From positions 27,253,566 to 27,317,565 of the forward strand of contig CM064871.1 of the NCBI GenBank assembly GCA_032719365.1: 64,000 nt of DNA, in the 5' to 3' direction. This DNA comes from Prinsepia uniflora. Its lineage: Eukaryota > Streptophyta > Magnoliopsida > Rosales > Rosaceae. The first letter of the stretch is position 1, and each line of letters opens with the position of its first letter. Below are positions 49,337 through 61,047 of the stretch, piece after piece. The notes below the pieces were generated by a model. It was not told where the DNA came from. It made no database searches and saw only the letters and a list, made by a program, of their open reading frames with translations. A program made the translations under genes and the position numbers.

Positions 49337-51046
49337 TTGATAGTCCCTTAGCAAAACAAAAACTAAAAGACTCGATCTAAGTAAGATAGGCATTTAAACC
49401 TCTGGGTTTTCCTAGTATGAGGTGTTTTGTTTCCTGAGGGTTATGACAGTACGACACCCATAAACGTTTTACAAAAACAAAAGCAATGCGAGGTATAATA
49501 TGTTAACATGCTAAGAGGAACATAAGCTAAGGGCATACTTCACATCTTCAAGGGGTATGCCATGACTGAGTGCAAGTGTTAAGTGAATATGCCATAGTTC
49601 AAACAAAAATTCCAAGGGCAACTTCATTTAAGCTCTCTTGAAAGATTTTTCCTCGACTCTAATCCTCATTAGGCATCATTCAAGACACCCAAGTCCTAGC
49701 GCTTCACGCAACCAAGCATATGTGATGAATTAATGTAAGAAAAGCAAGGCTAATCATATTTGATTTTAATGAAAAACAACATTTTCTGAAAATATAATCC
49801 GATGAAAGAATTAACATTTAAGAACAAAAGAGACGCTCTTTAGCCTTCAACATACTTCCCTATGAGATCACTTAGGTCTTATCATAAGGGTTGCAATGGG
49901 GCTTACTGTAACGACCCGTCCCTGATTTTAGGGATTAATTAAGACTAATTATGGATTAGTGGGGCTAATCAGGGATTAGTCGAGGATTAACGGACGTTCA
50001 GGGCGAAATTACGATTTTGCCCCTAAATAACGGCAAAAAAGTGACTTTTGACCCGGGAGCTCCGATGCCCGAGGGCCGATGACCGTGACGTAGATCGGGA
50101 CGTCACGAGTTCATAGACAAACGACACGTTGAAATCGGACGTTCGACAAAAAAGTTATGGTTCACGGAAGTTTCGAGGAACTATTTATGACGACACGTTT
50201 TACGAGGTAAAAGTGGACTTTTGTCCTCAAGTAGGCCCAGATCTTTTGAAATGGCCAAATGGATGCGTGACAAGTGTCACCCATCCATTGCTCATTTCTC
50301 TTCATTCATGCATATCACCGCGTACCTGTTCCATTCCCACCAAACCCGAACCCCATCGAACACGACCCAAAATCCCTTCCCCCACCTGGTTTCAATTTGA
50401 GATAAAAACAGAGAGTGACTGAGGGCCGTGAGTGAGTAGCTGGTGGCTGGGTGGTGACTAAGCCGTCGTGGACGGCGGTGCTAGCCTAGGAAACAAGTAA
50501 ACCTGTAACCTTTGAAATTTCAATTTCGTGATTTGGACGTTAGGGGAGTTACATGTTGTTTAGGTTGTGTTTAGAGGGTTGGTAGGATGTTTAGGAGGTG
50601 GTTTTGGACAGTGGGGAACTGTTGAACAGCTCGGAACGACAGCCGAGAGATTTTCGGTGGCTGCCCACCGAATTTGGTTTCCGGCCAAGTTAACCCAAAT
50701 GGAACCTCCTAGTACGTTTTTAGGGATCCTAGGAACCTATTGGAACTTTTAGGATGAAGGTTAGACCCCTAGAAATGCCTAGAACATGGATAGGAAGTTT
50801 GGGTTCAAAATGGTTTTTAGAACCAATGGGTTTTAGGATTGGTTTCTTGGATTTAATCCCATGGATGGGTTGGAAATGAAGAAAGGAAACTATAGGAATT
50901 GGATTGGGTGAAATCGGACCAAAAATGAGAGTGAAAATGGGCTGGACCGGTTCCGACGGTCCGGCCCAACCAACAGACCGGTTCGGACCCGGTCTGCCGA
51001 AGCTTGCTGGTGACCCTGTAGCTAGCGCGTGAAGCCCATGCGCATG

Positions 51047-52795
51047 TGATAGGTCATAATTTATGCATGTTTTATCCATGATTTAATACCCTTTTACTTA
51101 TATTTTTTTAATAATTCATTCTATACAATTGGAGAAAATAATATATTTTGTGAGAAATGTTTAGATCAAATAGAGCTTGGAATTACGAGAATTTGAGCGA
51201 AAGAATCACCTAAATCGGAGTTGAAACGAAGAAGTTATGAAAGAAAGAAAATTACATAGTAATTCGGTGGACACCCACCGAATAGGCATCAGAGAGTCCT
51301 TCTTCTGTAACTGTAGCACGCCTCCAGATTCGGTAAGCACCTACCAAAGCGCCTCAATCCCTCTCGGCGCGCATGTCTTGTTGTTCTTCCTTCTGGTTCG
51401 GTGGACTACAGCCGAACGCCTGCACAACTCCTGAGAGCGCGCCTCCTGTAGCTTGCCCTTCCGGTTCAGTAGACTGCCACCGAAATTGGTCCTGAAGGTT
51501 TAATTCCGGATTTTCTTCTATATTTAGGTTAATTTCAAGTTCCTTTCACATTTATTCTCCATATTGTATAGGGATTTTAGTCCTATTTCCTTTTGTATTC
51601 TTATTTTTAATTCCTTTACTTGTAGGAAAGGTTTTAATTAGATTTCTTAATTAATTAGGAAGCCTTTTCCTTATAGAATTTAATTAAAAACTCCTATTTT
51701 TAAGAGGATTACTTATTCTCTTATAAATAAGGGCATTAGGATCTAGGGGGCCGAATTTACCTTCCTAGGTCCCAAAACTCTCTCAAAATTCATACTCAGT
51801 TTATATACATAGTTAGCCGCATTTTATAATTGTTTTATGCTTTTGGATTCAATCTTGTACTAAGGAGGACGTGAGGCTTGGAGAAAAAGAGTGTTTGAGC
51901 TCATTTTCTTACTCCTTGCTATTCTTTAGTATTTGTGTTTATTTATTCTTTTATCGTTTTATGTTTCTTATGCATTTAATTATGTTATTCGTTTATTCAA
52001 TAATGTTTGAGTAGTGTAATTAGGGTTAGGGTTACTTGAAGCCCTAGCCATGTTAGTTCATATTTGATTTCTGGCTCTTAATTATGATTGTTATGTATGC
52101 CTGGATTTGTTGGATTACTGCGCTTCATGAACTCAATTTATGCTTATAAGCTTAGCTACCTTATTTGTGTATAATTGTCGATGTAATTGCTTGACGAATC
52201 ACCTCGATGTTTGTGTTTACCCTGCAATTTAAGGCATCACGTTTAAGAGGGGGAATCTTATTCGTAATCTAAACTCATGACTTCCTAAATCTGTACATCA
52301 CTTTTCTAGGGATAGTGTAGTGTCATTAAATCTTCTTTATTTTTCATGCATTATCATACACCATCGGTAATAGTTGTTTAAGGGCGGGCACATCACGCTT
52401 AAACATGCAATCTAAGAAAAGATAATATGTGTAAGGTGAACCTTAGCCGGACCCCTGCATGGGCACTTAATTCAGATACATGCATAGTAATCTAATCAAG
52501 GAAATCTAACGGAACTATAATTGGTAAAGGTGGATTGAAACCCTAGCTCGAATTAGTTAGTTAATTTTAGTTAATTTACTTACATTCATTCAACGCGACA
52601 ACCTCCCATATTTGCATTTAAATTACTCCATTTAAGTCAATTGAGTTAAACGGAATTGGATATCATTGAGTAAGTCTTTGTGGGATCCACCTTTGCTTGC
52701 ATCTATACTATCTACACGTCTTGTGCGCTTGCAAAGGTTATTACACGTAGAGGTTTTGCCTAGTACATCTTTTGTGCTTGATAAAATATCTATCA
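51047..52795 (+). mobile_element. Athila/Tat-like solo LTR nested in the gypsy LTR (1749 bp)
   Basis: The block starts TGATAGGTCATAATTTATGC and ends AATATCTATCA, resembling the Athila LTR edge at 49316 (TGATAGGCTC) and its 3' words (gtgcgcttgcaaaggttatt). It disrupts the homology of the surrounding LTR, and no internal region follows. Flanking pentamers GCATG and GTAGG match at only three of five positions, so the target duplication is decayed or the edges are off by a few bases. Confidence 0.65.
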
Positions 52796-53394
52796 GTAGG
52801 GCCCTTTTGGCGGCACGTAGCGGTGCGTAGGGGAGATTCTAGTGAAGTGTCTAACATGTAATTTGATCTATTCGATGTAATGAACATTTTGGGACAAGTT
52901 TCGAGTCAATCGGACACCGTTTCGATATAGTTCGGGATGTCCGAAGGTTTAGGATCGGGTTTAAAAATAGTTAAAAATTTGGGAAAATTACGGGGCTTTA
53001 TTGAGGGGTTATTTAAGTAGTTAGTAACCCTCTAAACTAATTTGGACATGTTTGGGACTCCCGATGACGATGATTGGCCCGGGAGAGGCTTATGGCACAC
53101 GTATTGAGGCACGGCTTTGGATGGTTTGTGAGTGGACCTTGCTTTCTAAATTCGATGCATGCATAAATGTTTTATATGTTTTAAATACATGATTTGAGAT
53201 GCCTTGAGTGCATATGGTTGTGGTAGCTAGTATTTACGTATTTGCACGTATTTCGAGATTTTCGGTTTTATACGGTGCTTATATGTGTTAGTATTTCAAT
53301 GAGCATTTAACGGAAATGTTTTGGATTTGAAAACATGGAATCGGGCATGAGACCTATTTGGTTGGAAACCATCGGACTTGGAGTCCATTTGATT

Positions 53395-53620
53395 TAATGA
53401 GAAATTGGGCTGGAGGCCCATTTGAGTTATACAATCGGGCCGGAGGCCCCGTTGGTTTACGAATTCGGGCTTGAGGCCCAGTTAGTTATGATATCGGGCA
53501 TGAGGCCCAGTTATGATTTATAAAGGTGATTTTGGGTCGGAGACCCAATTGTGGATTTACAATGGTTTTCTGAAAAATCCGGGCGTAGCCCTTTGAATGA
53601 TTTGAAATGGTTTTCCGTAT
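53395..53620 (+). repeat. LTR minisatellite (gggcatgaggcccag)
   Basis: Irregular repeats of atcgggc-tgaggccc-gttgg-ta occupy the position held by the tttaaagac arrays in sister LTRs. They are followed by 'gtctcgtagtatcctggag' repeats at 53660-53715. Confidence 0.75.
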
Positions 53621-54459
53621 ACCATCCTCATGAACGGATGTCCTTCAGACGTCTCGTAGTATCCTGGAGTGGCGGGTTGTCTCCTCCAGACATCTCGTAG
53701 TATCCTGGAGTAATCACGAGGCATTGCCCGGGAGGGGTCTTTGCACGGAGCGACCGGTCCGTATAGTGACTCAGGAGCAGGGATTGCAGAGGTTAAAACC
53801 TCCCCCCAGGGAGGGTCATTGATCTGCGGGTCATTGGCCTGGGTGGACCCTGAAGAGACTTTGGGATTTGAGACCCCGGTAACACGCGTAGCTTGGAACC
53901 GTGACAGTGGTGTGGATTATGACATGTGGGATGTCAGGCATTAAGAATGACGAGGATTGGGTTTGGGCTGAGACCCAAGTGTTTTGAATTTTGGGCTGAG
54001 TCCCACGTGGATTGATTTTGGGCTGAGTTCCTATATACTTTGGTTTGACTTACGGTTTTTGGGCTAAGGCCCTAATGGTTTAATGATTTGAGAAATGGTT
54101 TGATAAATGGTTTTCGAATGCATGCATGTTTTGCAGTGTAGGGCATAAATGTCTTCTTTTTATGTAATTGTTTTATAAATGTTGTTTTGTTCACTCACAG
54201 ATTTTCGTGGTTTTAATGTCTTTCAGGTTGATTGCGAATACGGGCTGTAGCGGAGACCGAGACATCACACTCCTCCTCCGGATCCTGGCGCACTCTGGAA
54301 ACCCGGTGGGGCTAAAGTCGGAATTATCCCTTATCTGACACTTCGTGTCAGACGGGAGCAAGAGTGTCCCGCGTTAATCCCGAGGGGATTTGGGACGGGT
54401 CCTGACACTTACAGTCTTCCCCAAGATATCCTCGATCTTCCAGTTTGGCACTTGGTTCA

Positions 54460-54600
54460 AATCACTTTTTCCTTTTGTCTTTCTTTATTTTTTCTTCACT
54501 TTTTGTTTTGTTTTTTTTGCTTTGTTATTTTGTTTTTTGTTTTTTGTTTTTTGTTATTTTGTTTTCTTTGTTTTGTTATTTTGTTTTCTTTTTGAATCAA
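54460..54600. repeat. T-rich tttttgttttttg tract
   Basis: About 140 bp of T runs broken by G and C. It produces a hydrophobic Phe-rich frame on the plus strand that is not a gene. On the minus strand it is an A-rich stretch in the 3' untranslated part of the Athila-type element. Confidence 0.8.
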
Positions 54601-54859
54601 AACTAAGCCCACACCATAATTCACTTACTTCCGAATTTTCAAGCACACATAATTTGAATGCCAATCATACACATACACATTACTTAACATGCTCATTCTC
54701 ATCATGACTCTCATTTGAGACAACCTCAACAAAGTTTAGCTTAAGGGCATGGCTTAAACATTTGGCTAAAACTTGGTTAGGTTATAACATGGTGATGAAG
54801 AAAGGGTTAAGTGTTTGGTTGAAAATTGGGCTTAGGGAACATGCAAATAAGAAAGGAAT

Positions 54860-56018
54860 AGGCTTTTAGGAGCTCAATCGGTAAGTGACATTCTTTGCCA
54901 TAGACAAGTCGAAATGGGGACATACTGATGAAAGACTTGTAGGCAATCCGATAGACCTAAAGAGCATCATTGAGACGCGCAAACTAGTCCTTCCTATTGG
55001 GGCTTACAGTCTTCCTCAAGATAGCCTTGATCTTCCAGTTGAACACCTCTTCCTAGCCACTCGTTTGTGGATTCTAGGGGGTGCCAACCCTATGTGTTAC
55101 ATCATACCTCTGCATCAAGGTTGCATATGATTGGTTACCAAACTGTGCTAAGATGTCAGCTTTCAAGAAACTGACAACAACTTTTGCATCATTAGTCCTA
55201 GTGGGGATTGCTTCCACCCACTTAGACACATAGTCCACCTTGAGTAAGATGTACGTGAAATCATTAGAGTTAGGAAACCGACCCATGAAAATGATGCCCC
55301 AAACATCAAAGATTTAACCACAAGCATAGGGTGGAGAGGCATCTAATTTTGTGGACCCAAGTTACCTTGCCTTTGACATCGATCATGTAAACACCAAGTT
55401 GTATGCATCTTTGGAAAGGCTCGGCTAATAAAGCCCGCATGTCCAAGGAATGATCGTACCTACCTCACGATTGTTGGGTAAGGGAGCCTTTCCACAATGT
55501 TGAGCTTGTCCTTATCCACTTCTAAGCCTTGGCTTAAGATCACATACCCGAGGACAATGCCCTGATGTACCATGAAGTGGCACTTTTTCTAATTGAGAAC
55601 CAAGTTGCACACTTGGCACCTCTTAAGCACACATGCTAGATTTGCTAAGAATTGGTCGAATTAGTGCCCAAACACCTAGAAGTAGTCCATGAACACTTCG
55701 ATGATGTCCTCAACCATATTGGAGAAGATACTCATCATGCATCTCTGAAAATTGGCAAGTGCATTGCATAAACCGAAAGGCATACGTAGAGTATGGGCAT
55801 ATGAATGTTGTTTTCTCTTCACCCTGCAGAGCTATTTCAATCTGGTTATAGCCTAGTATCCATCTAGAAAACAGTAATATGAGTATCCTGCTAACCCTTC
55901 CAACATCTGGTTAATGAAAGGCAATGAGAAGTGGCCCTTATGAGTTGTGGTGTTTGATCGCCAATAATCGATGCACACACGCCATCCAATTTGTACCCTT
56001 TGTGGAGTACGCAGCGGC
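54860..56018 (-). pseudogene. Athila-type pol remnant: RT and integrase with internal deletion
   Basis: On the minus strand from 56018 leftwards: RT (GWRVCIDYWRSN, LPFINQMLEGLAGYSYYCF, then MPFGLCNA-type sequence and the RT thumb around 55460) is joined near 55400 directly to the integrase region just before its core (CQRQGN), so RNase H and the integrase zinc-finger region are missing. The core has VDYVSKWVEAIPTRTNDAK, then a second deletion joins it to YDVTHRVGTP. The C-terminal part (MSPFRLVYGKECHLPIELL) lies near 54880-54950. Several stops are present. It is cut off at 56018 by an LTR fragment, so its own gag is not adjacent. Confidence 0.83.
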
Positions 56019-57949
56019 ATGTGATGTCTCGGTTTCAACTACAGCCCGCATCCGCGATTAACCTAAAGGGTATCAAAAACCATAAAAGTTGTGAGTGGAC
56101 AAAAATAATCAGTTTTAAAACCATTTAAAAAAAATGAAATTTATACCTTTCAATTAAAAACATACATGCATAACAACTTAAAACCATTTCTTTCCAACAA
56201 AACCGTATATAAGAAAACCGATGTAATCATCGTAAAACTATCACATGTTTAAAAACATCTGGACACAAATCAGTAAGTCAAAAACCTCGGGACACAATCT
56301 CATATCCAATATCTGTCTAATACCGTCAAATCATCAATTGTCACGATTTCAATGCTACGTGTGCAACTCGGGGTCTCATCTCTGAGTACATCCTCAGGAT
56401 CTACGACGTCTAGGGTGATATCAGCTCTAGGATCTATGACGTCTGAGTGATATCAATATATACCACTCCTGAGCCTGAGCCTCCCCTCGGAGCTACTCAC
56501 CTATAGGTAGTGGATCGTGACTACTCCAGGATCTAGGACGTCTGGAGGAGACAATCACCTCATAAGGTCCTCTCCGGGGAAACACATTCCTACCGGAGGC
56601 CCTCTCTAGGGAAACACATTCCTACTGGAGTCTCTCTCTAGGAAAACACATTCCTATTGGAGTCATATCCATCATCTTGGAGAATGGTCATAACAAAAAC
56701 AGCGGAAACATATTTTCAAAAATTTCGTTTCTCAAATCAAAACAGTTATTTGGCATAGGGTCTCAGCCCAAAATAAATTTCCACAAATCTCATAAAATCA
56801 GTGTCCAGTATCATATCAAATGGGGTCACAAGCCTGAAATCTCATATCACAAATCCACAATAGGGTCACAAACCCGAAATCCCATATCACAAATCCACAA
56901 TAGGGTCATAAGCCTGAAATCTCATATCACAAATGCATAATAGGCTCATAAGCCCGAATATCATTTTCTAAATCCGAAAACCATTTCACTATCAAATCGT
57001 TGTTCAATTTCCCATTTGACTATACTCTAAGTCAAACCTTAAATCAACTGGGTCTCATGCCCGAAATACCAATTTAACACATGTCGGTGAAATCATTCAA
57101 AACTGCTAATCAAATTCTCGATTTCACGCATCTCCGTGAAATCATTCAAAACCGATAATTAAAACAGTATTCAAATCATATAAAACATAGATCTCGAAAT
57201 ACGTGCACTATATCATTTCCATGATATGATAACAATCAAACTCAAATCATGTTCATAAAGCATATAAAACATTTATGCATGCATCATATTTATAAATCAA
57301 AAGTCCACTCACAGATCGTCCATGCTGCGCACTCACAATCCACGTCGTAAGCCATTTTGAAGCTAATCCAACATCTCCGAAATGTTTGGACCTATCCAAA
57401 TCATACCCAAAGGTCACTATCAATCTATACAAGTCCAAACCATAAACCTTCTAAACTCCTGTAATAGTAAACGTGTCATGAACACACTTTCTAAGGCTAA
57501 AAACCTCCAAATGACCTATCATACGATCTCCAATCGACCTAAAACCACCACCATTGGATTCAAATCGTCGAAACCTTTCGAACAAGACTTGAAACCATCA
57601 TCATCGACTTCCTTCAGACGGGTCGACCCGTTTGACTATAACGGGTCGTTTTGACCCCGCGACTCGATCTGACCATATCTCCGTCGATTCTCAGCCGTTT
57701 TTAGCAATTCGTTCACCCACGTGACCGTCTTCCTACCAAGAAGAGATCTTTTGGCCTCAATAATAAGAAACAAAGGACTAAGATTACATGTCAAGCTCGA
57801 TCTTCCATAGGTCACCTGCAACTCTCCTTCCAGGGCTGTTCCCGCAGCCTCTCCATCTGGTTCTTGGCCCATCTCACTTGTACAACCACAAGGAAGGGGC
57901 TCACGGTATTAGTTATAATCCAAAACGTCCTAAAACCAAAATCCAAAAT
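56019..57949 (-). repeat. Minus-oriented gypsy LTR fragment, internally deleted
   Basis: It begins inside the LTR (just after the family block corresponding to 'gagacatcac' on the minus strand), so its terminal ~130 bp are lost. Arms are at 56090-56100 and 57303-57313 (perfect 11 nt), with an acceptor-like TAG/G at 56063-56064. Compared with 59038-61047 it lacks the about 540-bp ACGT-rich block (junction near 57595) and about 1.1 kb including the LTR edge (junction in repeated ccaaaatcc words near 57945). Confidence 0.8.
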
Positions 57950-58412
57950 CCAAAATCCGCTCACTCAAGGTCCGATTAAGCTCAACCTTGAGCTATATAC
58001 TGTTCTGTCGTCCCCGCAGCCATATCGCTGATGGTGGTCCGAAATTGGGCGAGAAGCACCCGCTAGTTTAGAGCCTTTGTTTCTCCATCCACAAGGGTCT
58101 TTATGCTTCAAGAATGGTATGGTTGAGCTCATGAGGAAGAGATGAAGGTGATGAGATATTTATTTTGGGTCAAAACTAGCCTTCAGCATATGGCCTGGTT
58201 AGGCAAGCTCAGCTAAAACAATATTGGCTTGGGCTGGGCGGAGTCAAGTTTGTTGCATAATTTGAAAAGCACGAGTCGAGTCTAGTAGGCTTAGTCATAC
58301 ATATGAAAGTCCAAACCCTTTATTGGGCTAGATTTTCATTAGACTTTACAAACCGGGCCTAGTAAACCCACTCGAGTCGGGTTCAAGTAGGATTTAGAAA
58401 TGACTTATTTAA
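57950..58412. repeat. Duplicated block, copy A (463 bp)
   Basis: It matches 61589-62049 at roughly 93% by eye, from 'ccaaaatccgctcac' to 'gacttatttaa'. Beyond that point copy A continues into 'aaaaatttgg', whereas copy B is interrupted by an LTR, so copy A shows the empty insertion site. No coding function seen. Confidence 0.87.
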
Positions 58413-59037
58413 AAAAATTTGGAGTTGGAAAAAAAGATAAATATTTTTTTTTAAAAGGATACTCAAGGGTGAAAAAACGTGACCTCGTTAAAACCTTAAC
58501 TTAAAAACTCTTTAGATAAAAAATCAAGTAAGAAAAAGAAGTATCACAAGTACCCTTCGAGATTAACATTATACTAATTATTAGTTTAATAGACATATTA
58601 AAAATGTGTTGGTAAAAAAAACATATATATATATTATAACTTTATCATTGTTGAAACAAAAATCGTACTCACCACGAAAAGTCTTCACAATTCCTGCAAA
58701 CAGCAAGCAATCAGCTCTTGTTGCCTCGATCGATTACATGGGGGGTTGTTTGACCAATAACACTCTGATACCTAAGTTAGTTTTAAGAGAGGAAAAGATA
58801 TACTTCGAAGCAAAGGATCGACCTACCTTGAAAGTGAAATGATCGTCTCTATTTATAGATAATCATTAGGAGCCGCAGAGCATTCTGATTGTTTGATTGA
58901 TTTCGTAATTAATAAATAATATATTATTTAATTATTATAATAATTTCTCATTATGATGATAATTATAGAAATTTAATATTAATATTATTGCCCATTATTT
59001 ATGATAATTTATTGTCCATTATTAAGAATATTTATTT
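58413..59037. other. AT-rich spacer with possible minus-strand promoter
   Basis: No element family recognised. The minus strand carries TATAAATA at 58857-58850 followed by 'gagacgatcatttcac', and further on 'aggtatcagagtg', which loosely resembles an LTR promoter and primer site. The frame at 58606-58842 has no recognisable domain. AT runs dominate 58900-59037. Confidence 0.35.
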
Positions 59038-61047
59038 CCCGAAATACCAATTTCACGTATCTCAGTGAAATCATTCAAAATCGCTAATCAAATCCTCTAT
59101 TTCACGTATCTCCATGAAATCATTCAAAACTAATAATTAAAACATTATTCAAATCATATAAAACATAGATCTCGAAATACGTGCAATATATCATTTCCAC
59201 GAAATGATAACAATCAAACTCAAATCATGTTCATAAAGCATATAAAACATTTATGCATGCATAATATTTATAAATCAAAATTCCACTCACAAACCGTCTA
59301 TGCTATGAGCTCACAATCCGCGTCGTAAGCTACTCTGAGGCTAATCCAACGTCTCCAGAACATTTGGACCTCACCAAATCATACCCAAAGGTCACTATCA
59401 ACCTATATAAGTCCAAATCATAAACCCTCAAAACTCCCGTAACAGTAAATGTGTCCAGAACATGTTTTTCGAGGCTAAAACCCTCCAAATGACCTATCAT
59501 ACAGTCTCTGATCGACCTGAAACCACCACCATTGGATTCAGATCGCTAAAAACTTTTGAACAAGATTAATTTGACCTCAAAATTCGTACCCAGGAGCCCA
59601 CACGTGCCAGTCAAAGTCTGGTCAACGATGGTCAACGATGATGTCATGCTGACATCATCTTTTGATTCATCTACTGATGTCAGCCCTAGTTGACGTCACT
59701 ACTAATATAGGGATGACGTCACTACTAACATCAGCCTGATAGGTCTGACACCTGCCACATCGCACTCTCTAACTAGTGCCACGTGTCACCCTTTGACACT
59801 ACCTCATCACGTGATGACGTCACCTGTTGACGTCATCACTGCCACATGTCACTAACATGTCAGCTCTGACAACCTGGTACCTGTCTCACAACTTACCATG
59901 TGGCACCACCCCATTGGTCCATGTGGTCTGACAATGGTGACATGGACTGCCACGTTAGCTCTGATAGGGCCTGACACACCCCACTGGTCCACCCCACTGA
60001 TCCACGTGGTTTGACAAGTCCAACATGGGTCCGCCATGTCAACTGCTGACTGGACTGACACCTGGCCACGTGTCACACTCTAGTTGGTCACGTGACATGA
60101 CAGGGATGACGTGGCTTGCCACATCATCATCGTCTTCCTTTAGATGGGTCGACCCGTTTGACTATAATGGGTTGTTTTGACCTACGACTCGACCCGGCCA
60201 TATCTCCATCGATTCTCAACCTTTTTTAGCCATTCTTTCACCCACATGATAGTCTTCCTTCCAAGAAGAGATCTTTGGCCTAAAAAATAAGAAATAAAGG
60301 CATGAGATTACCTGTCAAGCTCGATCTTCCACTGGTCACTTGTAACTGTCCTTCCAAGCCTGTTCCCACAGCCTCTCCATCTGGTTTTTGGCCCGTCTCA
60401 CTCGTACAACCATAGGGAAAGGGCTCATGGTGTTAGTTATAATCCAAAATTTCCTAAAACCGAAATTCAAATTTCAAACTTAAAAAGGGTTTCGGGTTTT
60501 ACTTGGGTTTCACGACCAGCTCCTCCGATGTGCCTCTACCGTCCACACTATCCCTCTGTCTCTCAACCTCACTCTTAGTCCCTCTCTAGCGGCAACAAAA
60601 CGATGAAGATGATGGTGAAGGTTTGGGATGGGTTTCAGGTTGGATTGAAAATGGAAGGGAAAATGGTAGATGCATATATGAAAGGTGTGGATCAATGGAT
60701 GAGTGACACTTGTCACTCATATATTGGTCCAGACTAGATATTTTGGGCCCACTCAAGTCAAACCCAAAAGTCAACTCCTCATAAAACATGCAGTCGTGAA
60801 TAGTTTAAACAACCGTTCTTGACCCGTAACTTTCACGTACGATGTCCGATTTCGACGTGCCGCATGTCTACGGACTCGTATGATCTCGATCTACGTAATG
60901 GACTCTAGTCCACAAAAATTTGACTTGGGAGGTAAAAAGTCGAAATTTTACCCTTATTTAGGGGCGAAATCGTCATTTTACCCTAATCGTCCGATAATTC
61001 TCGATTAATCCTTAATTAATCCTGTAGATTCGGGACGGGTCGTTACA
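59038..61047 (-). repeat. Minus-oriented gypsy LTR fragment with intact 5' edge
   Basis: The right edge reads GGGACGGGTCGTTACA (TGTAACGACCCGTCCC on the minus strand), the family start. The left part is truncated at 59038. It is the same subfamily as 56019-57949 and contains the ACGT-motif block (59603-60110) and the U3 palindrome (60697-60720). Only the donor-side arm (59283-59290) is retained. Confidence 0.82.
59603..60110. promoter_or_regulatory. Cluster of twelve ACGT-core motifs in an LTR
   Basis: By count twelve ACGT cores, including several TGACGTCA and CACGTG variants, lie in about 500 bp, similar to the cluster at 4351-4637. The spacing differs between the two copies, as if the sites turned over while the density was kept. 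Possible bZIP/bHLH binding sites. Confidence 0.5.

Larger units (their letters stand above)
49907..54408 (+). mobile_element. Solo gypsy LTR, split by an inserted Athila-like LTR
   Basis: It starts TGTAACGACCCGTCCCTG and ends GGGACGGGTCCTGACA, flanked by the perfect duplication CTTAC (49902-49906 and 54409-54413). The 1749-bp block 51047-52795 interrupts it; the remainder is about 2.75 kb, the normal size for this LTR group. Arms are at 53127-53137 and 54189-54199 (one G-U-compatible mismatch), with a donor-like site at 53128 and an acceptor-like CAG ending at 54226. A near-perfect U3 palindrome lies at 50261-50286. Confidence 0.92.

Noticed and set aside
51042..52800. Target duplication for the nested Athila-like LTR (GCATG/GTAGG)
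   Set aside because: Only three of five bases match, which is weak. The LTR call rests on its edges and the interrupted homology instead.
54390..54707. A Phe-rich 105-codon frame resembling a membrane protein
   Set aside because: It is a translation of a T-rich low-complexity tract starting inside the LTR edge.
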